Positions 36,185-47,592 of a stretch of DNA of 64,000 nucleotides are shown piece after piece. Origin of the DNA: Apoda limacodes (taxonomy: Eukaryota > Arthropoda > Insecta > Lepidoptera > Limacodidae). The notes below the pieces were generated by a model. That model saw only the letters and a list, made by a program, of their open reading frames with translations. It did no database searches and was not told where the DNA came from. The position numbers and the translations under genes are program-made. The stretch spans positions 3,787,001 to 3,851,000 of the forward strand of contig OX291553.1 of NCBI GenBank assembly GCA_946406115.1, in the 5' to 3' direction. Every line of letters begins with the position of its first letter. Position 1 is the stretch's first letter.

Positions 36185-36425
36185 CTTAATATATCCTAAA
36201 TGTAAACGTCTGTTTGTTTGTTTTCGCTTGACGCAGCACCCAATTAACCTGATTTTTGGCTGAAACATATAGGCATGTAGAAAAACATAGGTTACTTTTA
36301 TCCCGATCCAAATTTCTTAAGTGAATGTATATTTCTGCAGATAATATTCCACTTTTCCATATTTTAATATAAGCTTCAGCTAGCTTTGCCTCGAAAGCTG
36401 AGCAAACGGTGAAATACTTCAAATA
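36185..36425 (+). repeat. Helitron-like body fragment
   Basis: Contains ACGCAGCACCCAATTAACCT, GATTTTTGGCTGAAACATAT, AGGTTACTTTTATCCCGATC and near its end TCAGCTAGCTTTGCC, the phrase order of Lepidopteran Helitron-derived repeats. The ends are not clear. Confidence 0.35.
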
Positions 36426-36465
36426 ATTTTTATTACGATCGATAAATCGTACGAACTGTCGGGAA

Positions 36466-36560
36466 TTTTTTTTTTTTCATACCACTAATGTGACAAACAA
36501 GAACACGGTCCGCCTGGTGGTAAGCGGTCACCATGGCCTATGGACGCTTGTAACACCAGT
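36466..36560 (-). mobile_element. CR1 3' tail, minus strand
   Basis: T-run, then ATACCACTAATGTGACAAAC, ACGGTCCGCCTGGTGGTAAG, CGGTCACCATGGCCTATGGA and GTAACACCAG. Reverse orientation CR1 tail, about 430 bp upstream of the first Gdap2 exon seen. Confidence 0.85.
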
Positions 36561-36995
36561 AATGCTTAAATGTAATAAAATCGAAATTTTGGTTTTGAAA
36601 TCGGAACAGCTAAGGAAAATTTTTTTGTCATTTTTCATCTCTGGTGAAAACGATGGTATAAAGCATTAAAAAGAAGGATAAAGGAGGTGCTTATGATCAT
36701 GAGAGCTTCTTAATTACTAGTATAAGATACTCCGTACGTCTTTCACAGTGGTTAATCGAAAACTTAATGCGTTAGAAACTTGGAATTTGGCATAATGAAA
36801 GATCTTGATGAGCCGCATAAAATAAAGATTTTAGTATGTTTCAGAGTAGCATACTACGTCAAGTTGGAAATGAAAGTAGCTAGAAATTTATGATGGGTTA
36901 CTTTTTCATCTCAATTTCGATTTGTAGAAAATTATTATTATTATTAATATTTATTTGAGTAAAATAAAATATTTATTTGTGTGTTTCATTTTCAG

Positions 36996-37176
36996 ATTGC
37001 GACGTGATGCGCGGCCCAGGCGTGGGCGTCCTCCCGGGGGTGCGGGGTGCAGGGGTGCCGCGGTGGGCGCACTCTCCCCCTGCCCCGCCCACAGACTACG
37101 CGCCCCTCGTGACCCCGCACCACCCGACCGTTGTCTACCCGCATGACGATCTTCTCAACCAGAGGCTCGCTATATG
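36996..37176 (+). CDS. Gdap2: Gdap2 exon a (proline-rich N terminus)
   Basis: Acceptor TTTTCAG before 36996 and donor ATATG-GTGAGA at 37177. Very GC-rich (an island in AT-rich DNA). Encodes CDVMRGPGVGVLPG, WAHSPPAPPTDYAPL and HDDLLNQRLAIW. The final tryptophan codon TG|G is split with the next exon. A possible initiator ATG is at 37007; otherwise the first two bases complete a codon from an upstream exon. Confidence 0.85.
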
Positions 37177-40100
37177 GTGAGAACTTTCCTCACTAGTATC
37201 CTAGTAACCACTACAACTAAGTAAATAGATTCCGACATAGTAGTGAATCCTCCATATTAATAGTATAGGAATACAAGGATACGAACCTAGTACTCTTTTC
37301 CGCAGTAGCACCATGTTACTAACCAGCTGTAGTGTAATAAAAAGATCGATTAATTTAAATCAAAAAGAACATGTTTTTAGCTCGATCCAAAAAGTCGTTT
37401 CCGATTATCGTTACAAAAATTCACGATGTGTTGCAACATGTTACAGGCAAATTTTACTATTCTAGTAGATTATAAGAACTACTTCAACAACATAGTGCTA
37501 GGTAAAGACGATATCCTGCAGAGCTTCTGCTAGCCGGTGGGACTCCAGTTCTAGTACGAGAGCTCTTGCAGAACGTAATTAAGCCAGAAACGTGGAGTAG
37601 GAGTGTCGTGGTTGTATTCCCCAAAAAAAGAGATAAAATTCTAAATAATAACAAGCCTATCTCACACTGAAGCCACGTTTATGATGTTCTTGAGAGTTAT
37701 TCCCAATCGTCTCGCCCGGATAATTGTCGACTTTCAGTCTCAGCACCGTAGACCACATCCACAAAAGCCTTTGATATTGTCGAAATTTAGGCTGTTCTGG
37801 AATACTCGATATGGCGATATGACGAAATGTTGAGCTACCTATATAACTTCGCTATAATAAATGTACAAGTACCAGCAAACAAAACCCATCCAGTTGCTCA
37901 GAGGAGTACGACTCGGAGGTTTCTTATCTCTTAAACTGTTCTCAAGCGCACTGACCCTGACTGACAAGGGTGTCTTCGAGACACTGAATTGGGAAAATTG
38001 CGTCGTTTATATAAACGATGAGTTCATCCCTCACCTCCGATTTCAGACTACATCGATGGATGAACCTCTGCAGGATCTAGAAGAAACGAGAATTCTACCA
38101 AACGATTACATTGTACTCCGGCTACTGACGGACATGGCCGCTTAACGGTCGGCTATTACGTAAAACCTTGTATGAGCCGCTAACCTGCCGCCGAGCTCCA
38201 TGCTGATGAGCGCGCTGCATTGATAGACGGAGGATGGGTAATTGGCCCCTTATAGCATGGGGACCTTGTGGCAAACTGTCACAAATTTAGACTGCTCCAG
38301 ACTTTCGCGTACAAATAAGCAAGTGGCAGTGGGCGAGTTATATCTGTCACAGAGTCGATGCCCATTTGGGCAGTCGTGTTTTGTGTGGAGCCTACAGTCG
38401 CTGATAGCAGCGTTGCTTGCTCCTCAGCTAAATGGACAGAGAACTAAAAGATGTGGCTGGATGAGAAAGGCAGTGGTCTCAGTGTGGTGGCGTTCCTAAG
38501 GAGAGGCTTCTATGAACAGCGGTGGACTGATATAAGCTGATTGATTGATTCGACGGCAAGGCGGATAAACATTTAGCTTAGCGCCTGACAGGTAGACGTC
38601 CTTTAGGGGTTTATTTTTAACTGTTTAGTAACGTGCGTACGAACGTAGTAGTAAGTTTTTGAAAAAACAATTATTTTCGAAACCACGACCGAAGCGACAG
38701 TCGCCCTGGTAGTAGCTATGTAATTAGCCAACATACAGAGAAATAGAGGGATAATTGCATTATGATGATATTTAACGTTGATAAAAAAAATGTTCCAGGC
38801 AAGGTGACATATCTACGCTAGAGGTGGACGTGATGACGAACACTACGGATGAGACGTTGACCGAGTGCAACGCCGTCAGCGAGAGGATACTCGGCGCGGC
38901 CGGACCCGACCTCAAAGAGGAGATTATCACCAAGGGTTATGGTGAGTAAGCTTAAAGCATAGACTTTGAGTTCTGTAATCGGCCTGAAAGAAAAAAAAAA
39001 TCCGGCAATTATCAATCCCTTTTCGAAGGTCTCGGGTTGATTGATAGCTATTGATCTCAATTACTTTCAAAACTTCCGACCATATAGCGGCGTCTTCCAA
39101 CTTCCTTGACTAGATAGCCAATCCAACTCAGGGATTCTTCTTTCGGGATTTCTTCTTTTCGAACCATTATCTTTTTATCGATCTCCATCATGGTCTATCC
39201 ATTGACATATTAGATTTCAAATTTGTTTTGTTGTTTGTGATTTTCTTATGCCTAAGAAATAGATGAACTCCAATATGTGTAAATATGTGTAAATCCGTAC
39301 CATAACCCTCTAACTGTTTTTAGTTAATTTATTTGATAATCAATGAACCATCAACTTTTCGAACCGCAACCATCGACGTTGTCTCTAGCAATACGCATTG
39401 ATTGTGGGCTTTTGTGCAAAAGCACTAAGTAATTATTTGAAAGAGAGTTACCCTACCACGCTGGCCTAGTGCCGGTTGGCAAACACTTTTAAGCACTAGA
39501 CCACTTTACTGTCAAAGTTTTCAAGCCCATACAGCTTGACGACTGCTGGCGTATGACAACAGTCGACCATGAATAAAGTGCCAGTATTAGTAAACCGGGC
39601 TCAGTATTATTTCTAAAATACAAATACGAGGTATATTTTTTACTTGACCCTAGAATCGTCTTAAAAGCCAAATGATAAATAGTTGGAGACAGAAATTACA
39701 AAGAATTGGCCATCAACTTTAATAATATCTACTTGTCTAGAATGTTACTTATTTTTTATATATATTTTTTTATATTTTATTTCATATCGGTATATCAACT
39801 ATGGTTTTAGAATGTCGAACGGGTGAAGTAGTGGTGACTCCTGGGTTCGCGCTGCGGTGTCGTCACGTGATACACACCGTGTGCCCCAAGTACGTGGCCA
39901 AGTACCACACCGCCGCAGAGAGTTCCTTGCAGTCTTGTTATAGGTAAGTTGTAAGAGATACGGATACTCCATAGTATTTAGTAAGGTGATAAAGCAATCT
40001 AGCTTTAACCTGCTCTTCCATCGCATAAACTTAAAAAAAAACTATTCTAAATATCTAACTTGTCTAAATATCAATTATTAGCTGATCGTTGTTTCACTAT

Positions 40101-43100
40101 AACATTTTATATGCATAATTTATGTCCATCTGAAAAAATGTCTCTTTCAAATAGTGAAAGTTATTTTTTGTTAAATAGGTGCAGTGCATCAGGAGATTTC
40201 CCACCATATATAAACCGACTTACACAATCCGTTCTCTATATATATATAGTTTTCTCATACTTTCATGACGGGATTTCATCCTATTAAATTCCATCCCCTG
40301 TTTTCCCCCTCCGAGGATAAATTTCTTAGTGGAGCCCTACGTACTACATACATAGAAGGTTCTAAATTTCGATTTTAAGTTTCTAGATCCTGCGGTTTTT
40401 GCTGTACGTTGATCAGTTTCTACTTTTACATCCACAATAGATTTAAATCATTTTTTTTAAAAAAGCTACATTTTCGGTTTAATTAACTTTTGAAAAAAAA
40501 CTAGCATAATGAGAGCAAAGGCCTTTGCTATTTCTGTCCTTCAGCCTACCTTAGTGGAATAAAGAAAAATCTTACCATAATATTTATATTTCAGGAATGT
40601 ATTAGATAAAGCGAGTGAACTTGGGGCGCGGACACTGGCTCTGTGTTTGATTACAACTCCGCGACGAAACTTCCCGCCAGATATCGCTGCTCACGTAGCT
40701 CTACGTAAGTATTATATGTATCGTTTGCGTTCTGCTACGACTCACACATTTCCATATCCTGTAACCTGGCCTGATCTCTGATCTGTATGCTTATACTGTG
40801 AGTTTTTAACTAACTTTACGGTTACGTTAACGCAAAATTATTATGGAGAAAAAAACAGCGTCCCTGGCGGATAGTTTAAGAACTAAGTGATGCGCATGTG
40901 AATACTCGCGTCACATGTAACGTGAACTTTGTCACCGTGGTTGTTGTTTATGTTATCACGTTTTGCATAGGTTTGCATTGTTTTTGTGAGTGCGAGTTAC
41001 AAATTTAACATTTACTTCGCAGTTGCGTCATTCACTAGTGACTTTTGTTGCGAGTAGAGTGTGTCCAATATTTTCGATTCCTTAGTTCAGAATGTACGGC
41101 GTAGGCAATGTACGGCTGTTGCAAGCCTGCATGGAGTGTATTTTACCTCTGAGGTTCCCCGAGGGTATGATCCCCATTCCTATTAAATATAAGTAAAAAT
41201 TATAATAGGTAAGTAATAGCACTACCTACATTTTAAAGGTATACTGCATTATTTAATTGTATAGATTTTTGTTTAGACACCTAAACAAAATAAAATATAG
41301 TTAATCACTTTACTTACTGCTCCATATAGGTTAGTCATTATCATATCGAATTGGATAATGCTTGTCCTCATTTTTAGGGTTCTGTACCCACAGAGTAAAA
41401 ACGGGACCCTACTACTAAGACTCCGCTGTCCGTCTGTCACCAGGCTGTATCTCATGAACCGTTATACTTCTACAGTTGAAATTTTCACAGAAGATGTATT
41501 TCTGTTGCCGCTATAGCAAAAAATTCTAAAAAACACATGTGATTTGTTTTGCTCGTTTTGGCTCTATATTTATAACGAAAACAGGTAGACGCTTGAAATA
41601 TTCACAGAATATTTAGTTATATGTTCACTATAAAAATAAATAAGCAAATTATAAAACAAATATTGAAGGGGGGCTCCCATACAACAAACGTGACTTTTTT
41701 ACAGTTTTTTAGATATGGTACAGAACCCTTCATGCGCGAGAGTGCGACTCGCACTTGGCCAGTTTTTTTAAAGTTGGTTAGGTACTGATAAAGTTGGTTT
41801 CACAAACAAAACTATTTAAAAATATAAGTAGGTAAACTTCATATCACATCGTAACGGGCGTAAAATGCGCGAGTTCATTCATCACAACATTCACTTGGCA
41901 ATATATGTTTCTCTTTCTAATACATCAAAAAGAGATAGACAATCTTAAATGGTATTAGAAAAAAACGTAGTTAAATAAAGTATTTATGTTCTCAATACAG
42001 TAATACCATAGAAGTTGGCTTTGCAACTAAGTCGTATAACCATAGGCGCTGCAGAGTTGGTAACATATAGAATCAAAATTTAACTTTTTATTCCGTGAGT
42101 AAACGCTATACTGATAGTATTTGGTTTAGAAACTCTCACTCACACACTAACTATTTACTGACAGTTTGTCGTTTCAAACGCTTACGACAACAGCATGTAA
42201 CTAAAACTGTCAAAATGTCCCCCAAACAAAAAAAAATCTGGCTAAAATATTTGTACGCCAGTTCCTTTAAATGCCTAGGAGAAGTTTTCAATGCGTTTCT
42301 TCCTCTTCGTAAGCTTCAGACATTTTCGTAGTTCGGGCTTATCATCCGAGTAAAATACTTACCACTATAGGTACCTACATACGTCACCTACTAAAATTAG
42401 TATAGCCCCATATATGAAAAGTGTTTTTTTTTTTTAGTTAATGTGGCGGGGGACATCTCCTCCGTCGCAAAATAAAGGTAGAATATTTTATAATTAGAAG
42501 ATAAAATAAAAAGTTAGGTCATGTTATATGACATTGGAAGTAACAATTTAGCAGGGCAGATAAACCGATAATATAAGCGGTCGTGGGTAGTCAGTGTCTA
42601 AGGAATCCTGATATGTTTCAGCAAAATACAACTGTCCTTTTAGATCGCTGCTATAGCTTCAGGCTAGTCTGAGTGTAGCGTTAACTTGCGTAACTGCAGT
42701 GCGACGAGTGGTACGTCGAACAGTGGGATGACGGACGGGTCACTAAAGGCAGTAAGTAGATACAAAAAGTTAGGTTCTAGTTTTCAGACTATTTGAACAG
42801 GAAATATAATTTTTATGAATAAAAATCACTACTGCAATTTGAAGTATACGTAGGAAGATTTTCTTCCGCAACTATCGAATGAATGTGGCAAGATTCTAGT
42901 GAGGATATTAGTTGCGAGCCAGCTACGTCATCGTGTCAACCGGTTTCATCGTATCACCGATGAATACTAATGAAGATAATTAGTTTGTCTTAGTTGATTT
43001 TGTAATAGTAGTAGTAATTTACTAACAATTTTGAAATATAATGTGGTTAATATATGTTGATTTTAAATTTATTTTAATACATCTAATACATTAAACGAGC

Positions 43101-44348
43101 AATTCTTGTATATAATATGTGAATTTCGGAAACGGCTCGAATTATGTTCATGAAATTTAGTATGCGGGGGTTTTGGGGCGATAAATGGATCTATCTAGGT
43201 TTCATTTTTAGAAAAAGTCATTTTATCCGTGTTTTCTGGCAATGATAAACTTAATAATATGACTATTCATGACATCAACATTGGCCAGTAGAAATACTAT
43301 TATTTGTACCAATACAGCAATACTTAAGCTACTGGACAATAGATGGCGTTGTTAAGCAACACTAAAGCTTCTTGACAATAGATGGCGTTGTTAAAAAAAA
43401 CAAGCAAAGCTCGGTCTCCAGGGGCTTATAAATGTAAATAAACATTTCCATAGCAAAGATTATTTATTTTGTAACGTAAGCGTTACATTTATACCATTTC
43501 ATCGTGACTTATTTCAACCTAAAGGATACGCACAGTGCTGTTTCAGATGTGATGCCCTCCGCAAACACTTTGGTTATAGAAGCAGCGTATTAAGTTTTTC
43601 ACTAAAAACGATAGAATGACGTACGAGAGTAAATGAATGTTGAAAAGGTCGACAACATGTGTAAACGCTGAAAATCAGACGGACTATATGCTTGTTTGCC
43701 ATTCAACAAACGTGGTAATGTAACAGACTTTTTTTGCTTGCTTTGAAGCACTGGAGGTGCGGGTATCGGAGATCCCCATGTCTCGAATTTCAGCTATGCC
43801 GTTTGTTTTCCCCTCTGGTCAGTATGAGAACAACGACTGAACTATGTCTTGGTTATTCTTAATATTTCTTTGGATCCGTTTTTTATTGAAGGGAAAAATT
43901 AGGGAATACTTTCATAGGGATGCATACGTAAGCCTAGTCCTCGCAAACTTTTTGTAAAAGCGGAGTTTAGTATTAAGCGACACCTTTGAGGATAGGAGTG
44001 CCCGTAGTACCGCTCTAGCTTGTTGGCTCTCTTGATTCAAAATTGTCTGTCATTTTAAGCATTTTTGGTGGTTTCTACATTTTAAATGTTAAATTGAAAA
44101 ATTAAGTAGATTTTCTGTTGCAGATACAATAAGGCGACACTTAGAGCAAAACAAGTGTCCACAGCTGGTTGTGCTGACGAGTGAGTGTGGCGTTGACGTG
44201 TCGCTGGCGTCGACGGTAGCGCCACTGTATTTCCCGCGGAGCGCGCGCGAGGCGCAGGCAGCGCGGTGGCGGCTGCGGTCGCAACCCGACCCGCCCGAGA
44301 GACGTATACGCATCATACACAACCCGCAGTCGCACGCAAACGGGACAG
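36996..44348 (+). CDS. Gdap2: GDAP2 homologue (macro domain + CRAL-TRIO), 5' half, five exons
   Basis: Joined exons 36996-37176, 38799-38941, 39811-39943, 40595-40704 and 44124-44348. Each intron is GT...AG and all phases agree. Taking the in-frame ATG at 37007 as residue 1 gives 260 codons. Residues 1-45 are proline-rich with no domain; about 52-225 is the macro domain, with QGDIS (58-62), NTTDETL (71-77), AAGPDLKEEI (90-99), CRTGE (106-110), VIHTVCPKY (124-132), TAAESSLQSCYRNVL (138-152) and LYFPRS (220-225). The order and wording fit GDAP2, not other macro proteins. GDAP2 normally continues into a CRAL-TRIO lipid-binding domain of about 200 residues, which is not found here. The true start may lie in an upstream exon, because the first exon begins in phase with open codons before the ATG. 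Confidence 0.9.
37495..38570 (+). pseudogene. RTE-clade LINE remnant in Gdap2 intron 1
   Basis: Many stops and shifts, but RTE blocks remain in order: GGTPVLVRELLQNVIK, ETWSRSVVVVFPKK, SHVYDVLE, TKAFDIVEI, QTKPIQLLRGVRL, LKLFSSALTL, VFETLNWENCVVYINDEFIP, HLRF, QDLEETRILPND, then KWQWAGYI-like and WMRKAVVSVWW, and the typical RTE end GGCTTCTATGAACAGCGGTG followed by GATTGATTGATT. It is sense to the host gene and fills most of the 1.6-kb intron. Inactive. Confidence 0.85.
38799..38941 (+). CDS. Gdap2: Gdap2 exon b (start of macro domain)
   Basis: Acceptor TTCCAG, donor TTATG-GTGAGT. Completes the split tryptophan and reads QGDISTLEVDVMTNTTDETL, then NAVSERILGAAGPDLKEEI. The NTT segment occupies the place of the macro-domain asparagine motif near the nucleotide-binding pocket. 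It ends with the first base of a codon. Confidence 0.93.
39811..39943 (+). CDS. Gdap2: Gdap2 exon c
   Basis: Acceptor GGTTTTAG, donor TATAG-GTAAGT. Encodes ECRTGEVVVTPGFALRCRH, VIHTVCPKYVAKYHT and AAESSLQSCYR. The position corresponding to VGP in most macro proteins reads VCP. Arginine AG|G is split with the next exon. Confidence 0.93.
40595..40704 (+). CDS. Gdap2: Gdap2 exon d
   Basis: Acceptor TATTTCAG, donor CTAC-GTAAGT. Encodes NVLDKASELGARTLALCLIT, then TPRRNFPPDIAAHVAL. The next intron is 3.4 kb and has gained two dispersed repeats. Confidence 0.92.
40705..41370. other. Gdap2 intron 4, first part
   Basis: AT-rich intron without recognised features. Confidence 0.5.
41371..41768 (+). 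repeat. ~400-bp dispersed repeat, copy 2 (Gdap2 intron 4)
   Basis: Starts TTTTTAGGGTTCTGTACCCA and ends GACTCGCACTTGGCCAGTTT, with all blocks seen at 18131 in the same order and orientation. Confidence 0.85.
41769..43216. other. Gdap2 intron 4, middle part
   Basis: No supported feature. The 78-codon open frame at 42095-42331 lies inside the intron and has no recognised domain. Confidence 0.4.
43217..43430 (+). repeat. Dispersed repeat, copy 2 (Gdap2 intron 4), with internal duplication
   Basis: Partner of 7001-7168. Contains two adjacent 38-bp units (43317-43354 and 43355-43392), both with GACAATAGATGGCGTTGTTA, where the other copy has one. Confidence 0.75.
43431..44123. other. Gdap2 intron 4, last part
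   Basis: Contains a possible CR1 tail fragment at about 43678-43720 (GGACTATATGCTTGTTTGCC). Otherwise nothing recognised. Confidence 0.35.
44124..44348 (+). CDS. Gdap2: Gdap2 exon e (end of macro domain)
   Basis: Acceptor TGTTGCAG, donor GACAG-GTAACT. Encodes TIRRHLEQNKCPQLVVLTSE, then CGVDVSLASTVAPLYFPRSA, REAQAARWRLRSQPDPPERR and IRIIHNPQSHANGTG. LYFPRS marks the end of the macro domain in GDAP2. If the donor were not used, the frame would stop 29 bases later (44375), giving a macro-only protein. The expected next exon starts in phase 1. Confidence 0.92.
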
Positions 44349-45056
44349 GTAACTATCTCAAATTACTCGCCTTATAACCTTAGGTGGTTGAATAAGCTAC
44401 ATGTGGAGGTTTACCGTACGGGGTAACCGTACTACATTGGTCATATTTTCAAAGTATTAGAAACACGTGAGTAATGCATCCATGTGTTCAGCGTCCGTTG
44501 GCTATAATGCTTAGCATCAGGCGGGCCATCTGCTTGAATAGTTATTTATGACTTGCAATTCAATCCTGATCTTATGCCTACTATTAACCGATAAGTTTTT
44601 CATTTCATACATCCATTGTTATCAGATTTTGATACTTGCAGTTGTACTATGTTAGTACACTGTGCACTATTTACACGAACCATTTCGAGTCAATTTTGAT
44701 CCTTTGTACCTTTGTGCAGGTTCAAGATACTAAACTGATTTTTCAGATGGTAGTTAAGGTTACCAGTGAAAGTACTATTTAAAATTTCACATGTCTAATT
44801 GCCTGCGCTTTATCATGCTTACGCTCGCTGCGGGCGCTCGCACGTTATAACGGCACAGTGTCACGCGAGTGTTGTGCGTGTACAGTCAACTAAAATATTA
44901 AGTGGTATTTATTATAGATTATTGAGATTTAAGTGAAAACAAATGTTTAAAAAATTGTAATCATATATAATTTATTTAGATATAAAGTACAAAACAATAA
45001 ACATCACCTTGACCTTAAATCAAACCAATAAAGTTATTAAAAAAATCTTCTTTTTA
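44349..45056. other. Region after Gdap2 exon e; includes a CR1 tail
   Basis: A diverged CR1 tail is visible at about 44487-44545 (GCGTCCGTTGGC, CTTAGCATCAGGCGGGCC). No further Gdap2 exon recognised. Confidence 0.5.
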
Positions 45057-45473
45057 GGCGCGTTCGTTTTGGGATGCGGAATCATTATTTTCGTTTTGTT
45101 TGTCATCTGTCACCTGTTCGTTTTGCATAGGTGTCAAAAATATCAAAATTTTAGTATCATCAGTAACAAACTGTCATGCGTTCGTTTACGATATTTTTGT
45201 CACTTTAATCATCGAAAAATGAAACTTTAGACCCATGTCTGGAGGTGGGGTTTTAGTGTTAATCTGTCAAACGTCTATACATATTCATTGTTTATGGTAG
45301 TGTGTGTGTTATTATCTTAGTATGTGCACGTCAACCGTTTGTTTTGCAACCAAAAATTTTGTTAGTAACCTTTCAAAGCTACACGAACGATAGGTGTCGA
45401 TGGTAAAACTGGCGTTATCAAAAGTATGAAAAGTGCCAACGTGGGAACTTATTATTCCAAAACGAACGCGCCC
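45057..45473. mobile_element. MITE with inverted termini and subterminal GTTCGTTT repeats, copy 2
   Basis: Ends GGCGCGTTCGTTTTGGGAT and TTCCAAAACGAACGCGCC. Full-length match to 7713-8133 in the same orientation, with the GTTCGTTT sites at matching places (45062, 45115, 45179, a diverged one near 45334, and reverse near 45458). The 73-codon open frame at its left end is incidental. Confidence 0.8.
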
Positions 45474-45877
45474 TTTATTATGAAACACTTAGCGGCTAAA
45501 CCCAATTGCATTACCAGAAGTAATCGCTAATTATCACATCAATATGAAAATCACTGTTTTTACAATAGAGCAAAATCAATGAAAATGTGTTTCTTGTATA
45601 GGGACCTTAAATTTTTACTTTTTATTATTTGTTTGATAATCCCCCATTTTAACACATATTCTGTAGAAAAAATCAGGCTTTCACCTATTGCGGTCTGAAA
45701 GATAGAGCCCTTTAATGGTCGGATGTTCCAATCTTCTCCTTTTATCTAAATATTTTCAGAAGCAACTATAAATCAGTTTTAAGTTCAGATAACTTAGTAA
45801 ACTTGTGTGTGTAAAGTTCAAGATATATCGGATTTAGTTTTTCTTCCTTTACTACAACTACAAACTACAACCCAGTA
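45474..45877. other. Unidentified sequence
   Basis: Nothing recognised. Confidence 0.4.
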
Positions 45878-45985
45878 GTGTTAACCTCTGGTAACCGGTA
45901 AATGTACCTCACCTCACAGTGTTGACCTCTGGTGACCGGTAAATGTACCTCACCTCACAGTGTTGACCTCTGGTGACCGGTAAAA
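45878..45985. repeat. 41-bp tandem repeat, 2.6 copies
   Basis: Units start at 45878, 45919 and 45960 and contain ACCTCTGGTGACCGGTAAA and GTACCTCACCTCACAGTGTT. The first unit differs by two bases, so the duplication is recent. Confidence 0.95.
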
Positions 45986-46332
45986 AACCGCTTCGGGTTG
46001 TGGGAGTTAACTAGGATAACGTGTAACACGTGTAAAAAGTTTATCTTGCTCCTGTCTCTACCAACCGACGCACCTGACATTTTCCTTATGGACAATAATT
46101 AGTCTTTAGTCTTCAATCGATCATTGAACGGCTACACTTTTTGTATGTTCTCTATTGTTGTGTTCTCTGCGTATTTTCATTGCCCAATACCTAACAATTT
46201 TGGAAACGTATTATTTCAGGTTAAAATATAATGCGTCCTAGATTTATGTAAGATATCACAATGTCGTAGACATAATGTAGATATAACAAGTTTTGCAGTT
46301 TGTTTTTGTTTGCGTTTTAATATTGCTTGTAA

Positions 46333-46410
46333 ACTTTTTTTTATACAACTAAGGTGGCAACCAAGCTTGCAGTCCGTCTGATGGTAAGCGATCACCGCAC
46401 CTTGTCTTCC
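46333..46410 (-). mobile_element. CR1 3' tail, minus strand
   Basis: T-run, ACAACTAAGGTGGCAACCAA, GCTTGCAGTCCGTCTGATGG, TAAGCGATCACCGCACC. Reverse orientation. Confidence 0.8.
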
Positions 46411-46710
46411 AATCTGAATCCAATAGAAAAAAATCAATGAGCACGGAACTAAACATCGCTAAAGAAACTCCAATAAACTTCCTAATAACATAAACCAAGA
46501 GCATTCAAGAGCATACTATATCAAAGTGCAGTTTTCGTAAGATTTTTTAACGAAGAAATCCAATCAATTGATACTTGAGCTTTAGAATGTGATGAATACT
46601 TATATCTATCCTCGGTGCTCATCTATGTTATGACAGAAACCTCTGTACAAAGTCACTTTCAAGTCTCTAGAACCAGTAATTGGCTGTGCATTGATAGTCA
46701 GTCAGTTTAC

Positions 46711-47131
46711 TTTTTAGGGTTTCGTACCCAAAGGGTAAAAAACGGTACCCTATTACTAAGACTCCGCTGTCCGTCCGCCTGTCATCAGGCTGTATCTCAT
46801 GAACCGTTATAGTAAGGCAGTTGAAATTTTCACAGAAGATCTATGCTGCTATAACAACAAATACAAAAAAATAGAATAAAATAAATATTTAAGGGGGCTC
46901 CAATACAACAAACGTGATTTTTTTGCTCGTTTTTGCTAGATATTGATTACGGCAACAGGTAGACGCTTGAAATATTCACATATTCACAGAATATAACTTT
47001 GAAAATAAATTAAAAATAAAACAAATATTTAAGGGGGGCTCCCATACAACAAACGTGATTTTTTTTGCCGTTTTATAGATAATGGTGTGGAACCCATTGT
47101 GCGCAAGTCCGACTCGCACTTGGCCGATTTT
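46711..47131 (+). repeat. ~400-bp dispersed repeat, copy 3
   Basis: Best preserved of the three. Starts TTTTTAGGGTTTCGTACCCA, has the CTATTACTAAGACTCCGCTG and TGTATCTCATGAACCGTTAT blocks, and ends CGACTCGCACTTGGCCGATT. GTACGAAACCC-like and GTGTGGAACCC segments near the two ends are inverted relatives. Directly upstream, GGCTGTGCATTGATAGTCAG is the tail of another dispersed repeat. Confidence 0.85.
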
Positions 47132-47592
47132 ATATATATACATATAGATTACATAGGAATACATATTACATAACATATTACTATTTACAAATAAAAATAA
47201 AAAGTTTGCCGCCAAGCGGTCACCCATCCAATGACTGTGACATCCAATCCAATGAATGAAAACACTCATTGTGATTGTAACGTCAATGCAGATAACATTC
47301 GAATGAGGCGGTCACATAAAATTTAAGAGAAAATTCTTTAAAACTGATACTTAATTGTGCAACAAGTACTGAATCATTAAATTAGTAAAAAAGATCACCG
47401 CATGATTAATACAGGACAAAGTAACATATAGTTTTCCGATACGAAATCTAGGACAATGAAATCTTATCTTAGATAGATAAAGTAAAGCATTAAATATTAT
47501 CGAGTATTGACGCACTCCGTTCTATCGATTGTTCTATCGTACGCGTCAGGTCAGGAAGTTGTGTAGTGTTGTGGAAAACAACGGGAAACAAG
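47132..47592. other. Region upstream of candidate exon 47593
   Basis: The last ~80 bp are GC-richer and contain TCTATCGATTGTTCTATCG (about 47521-47539), which resembles the DREF-binding TATCGATA motif of insect housekeeping promoters. No other feature. Confidence 0.3.

Noticed and set aside
41273..41455. 60-codon minus-strand frame in Gdap2 intron 4
   Set aside because: It overlaps the start of the ~400-bp dispersed repeat; similar frames occur in its other copies.
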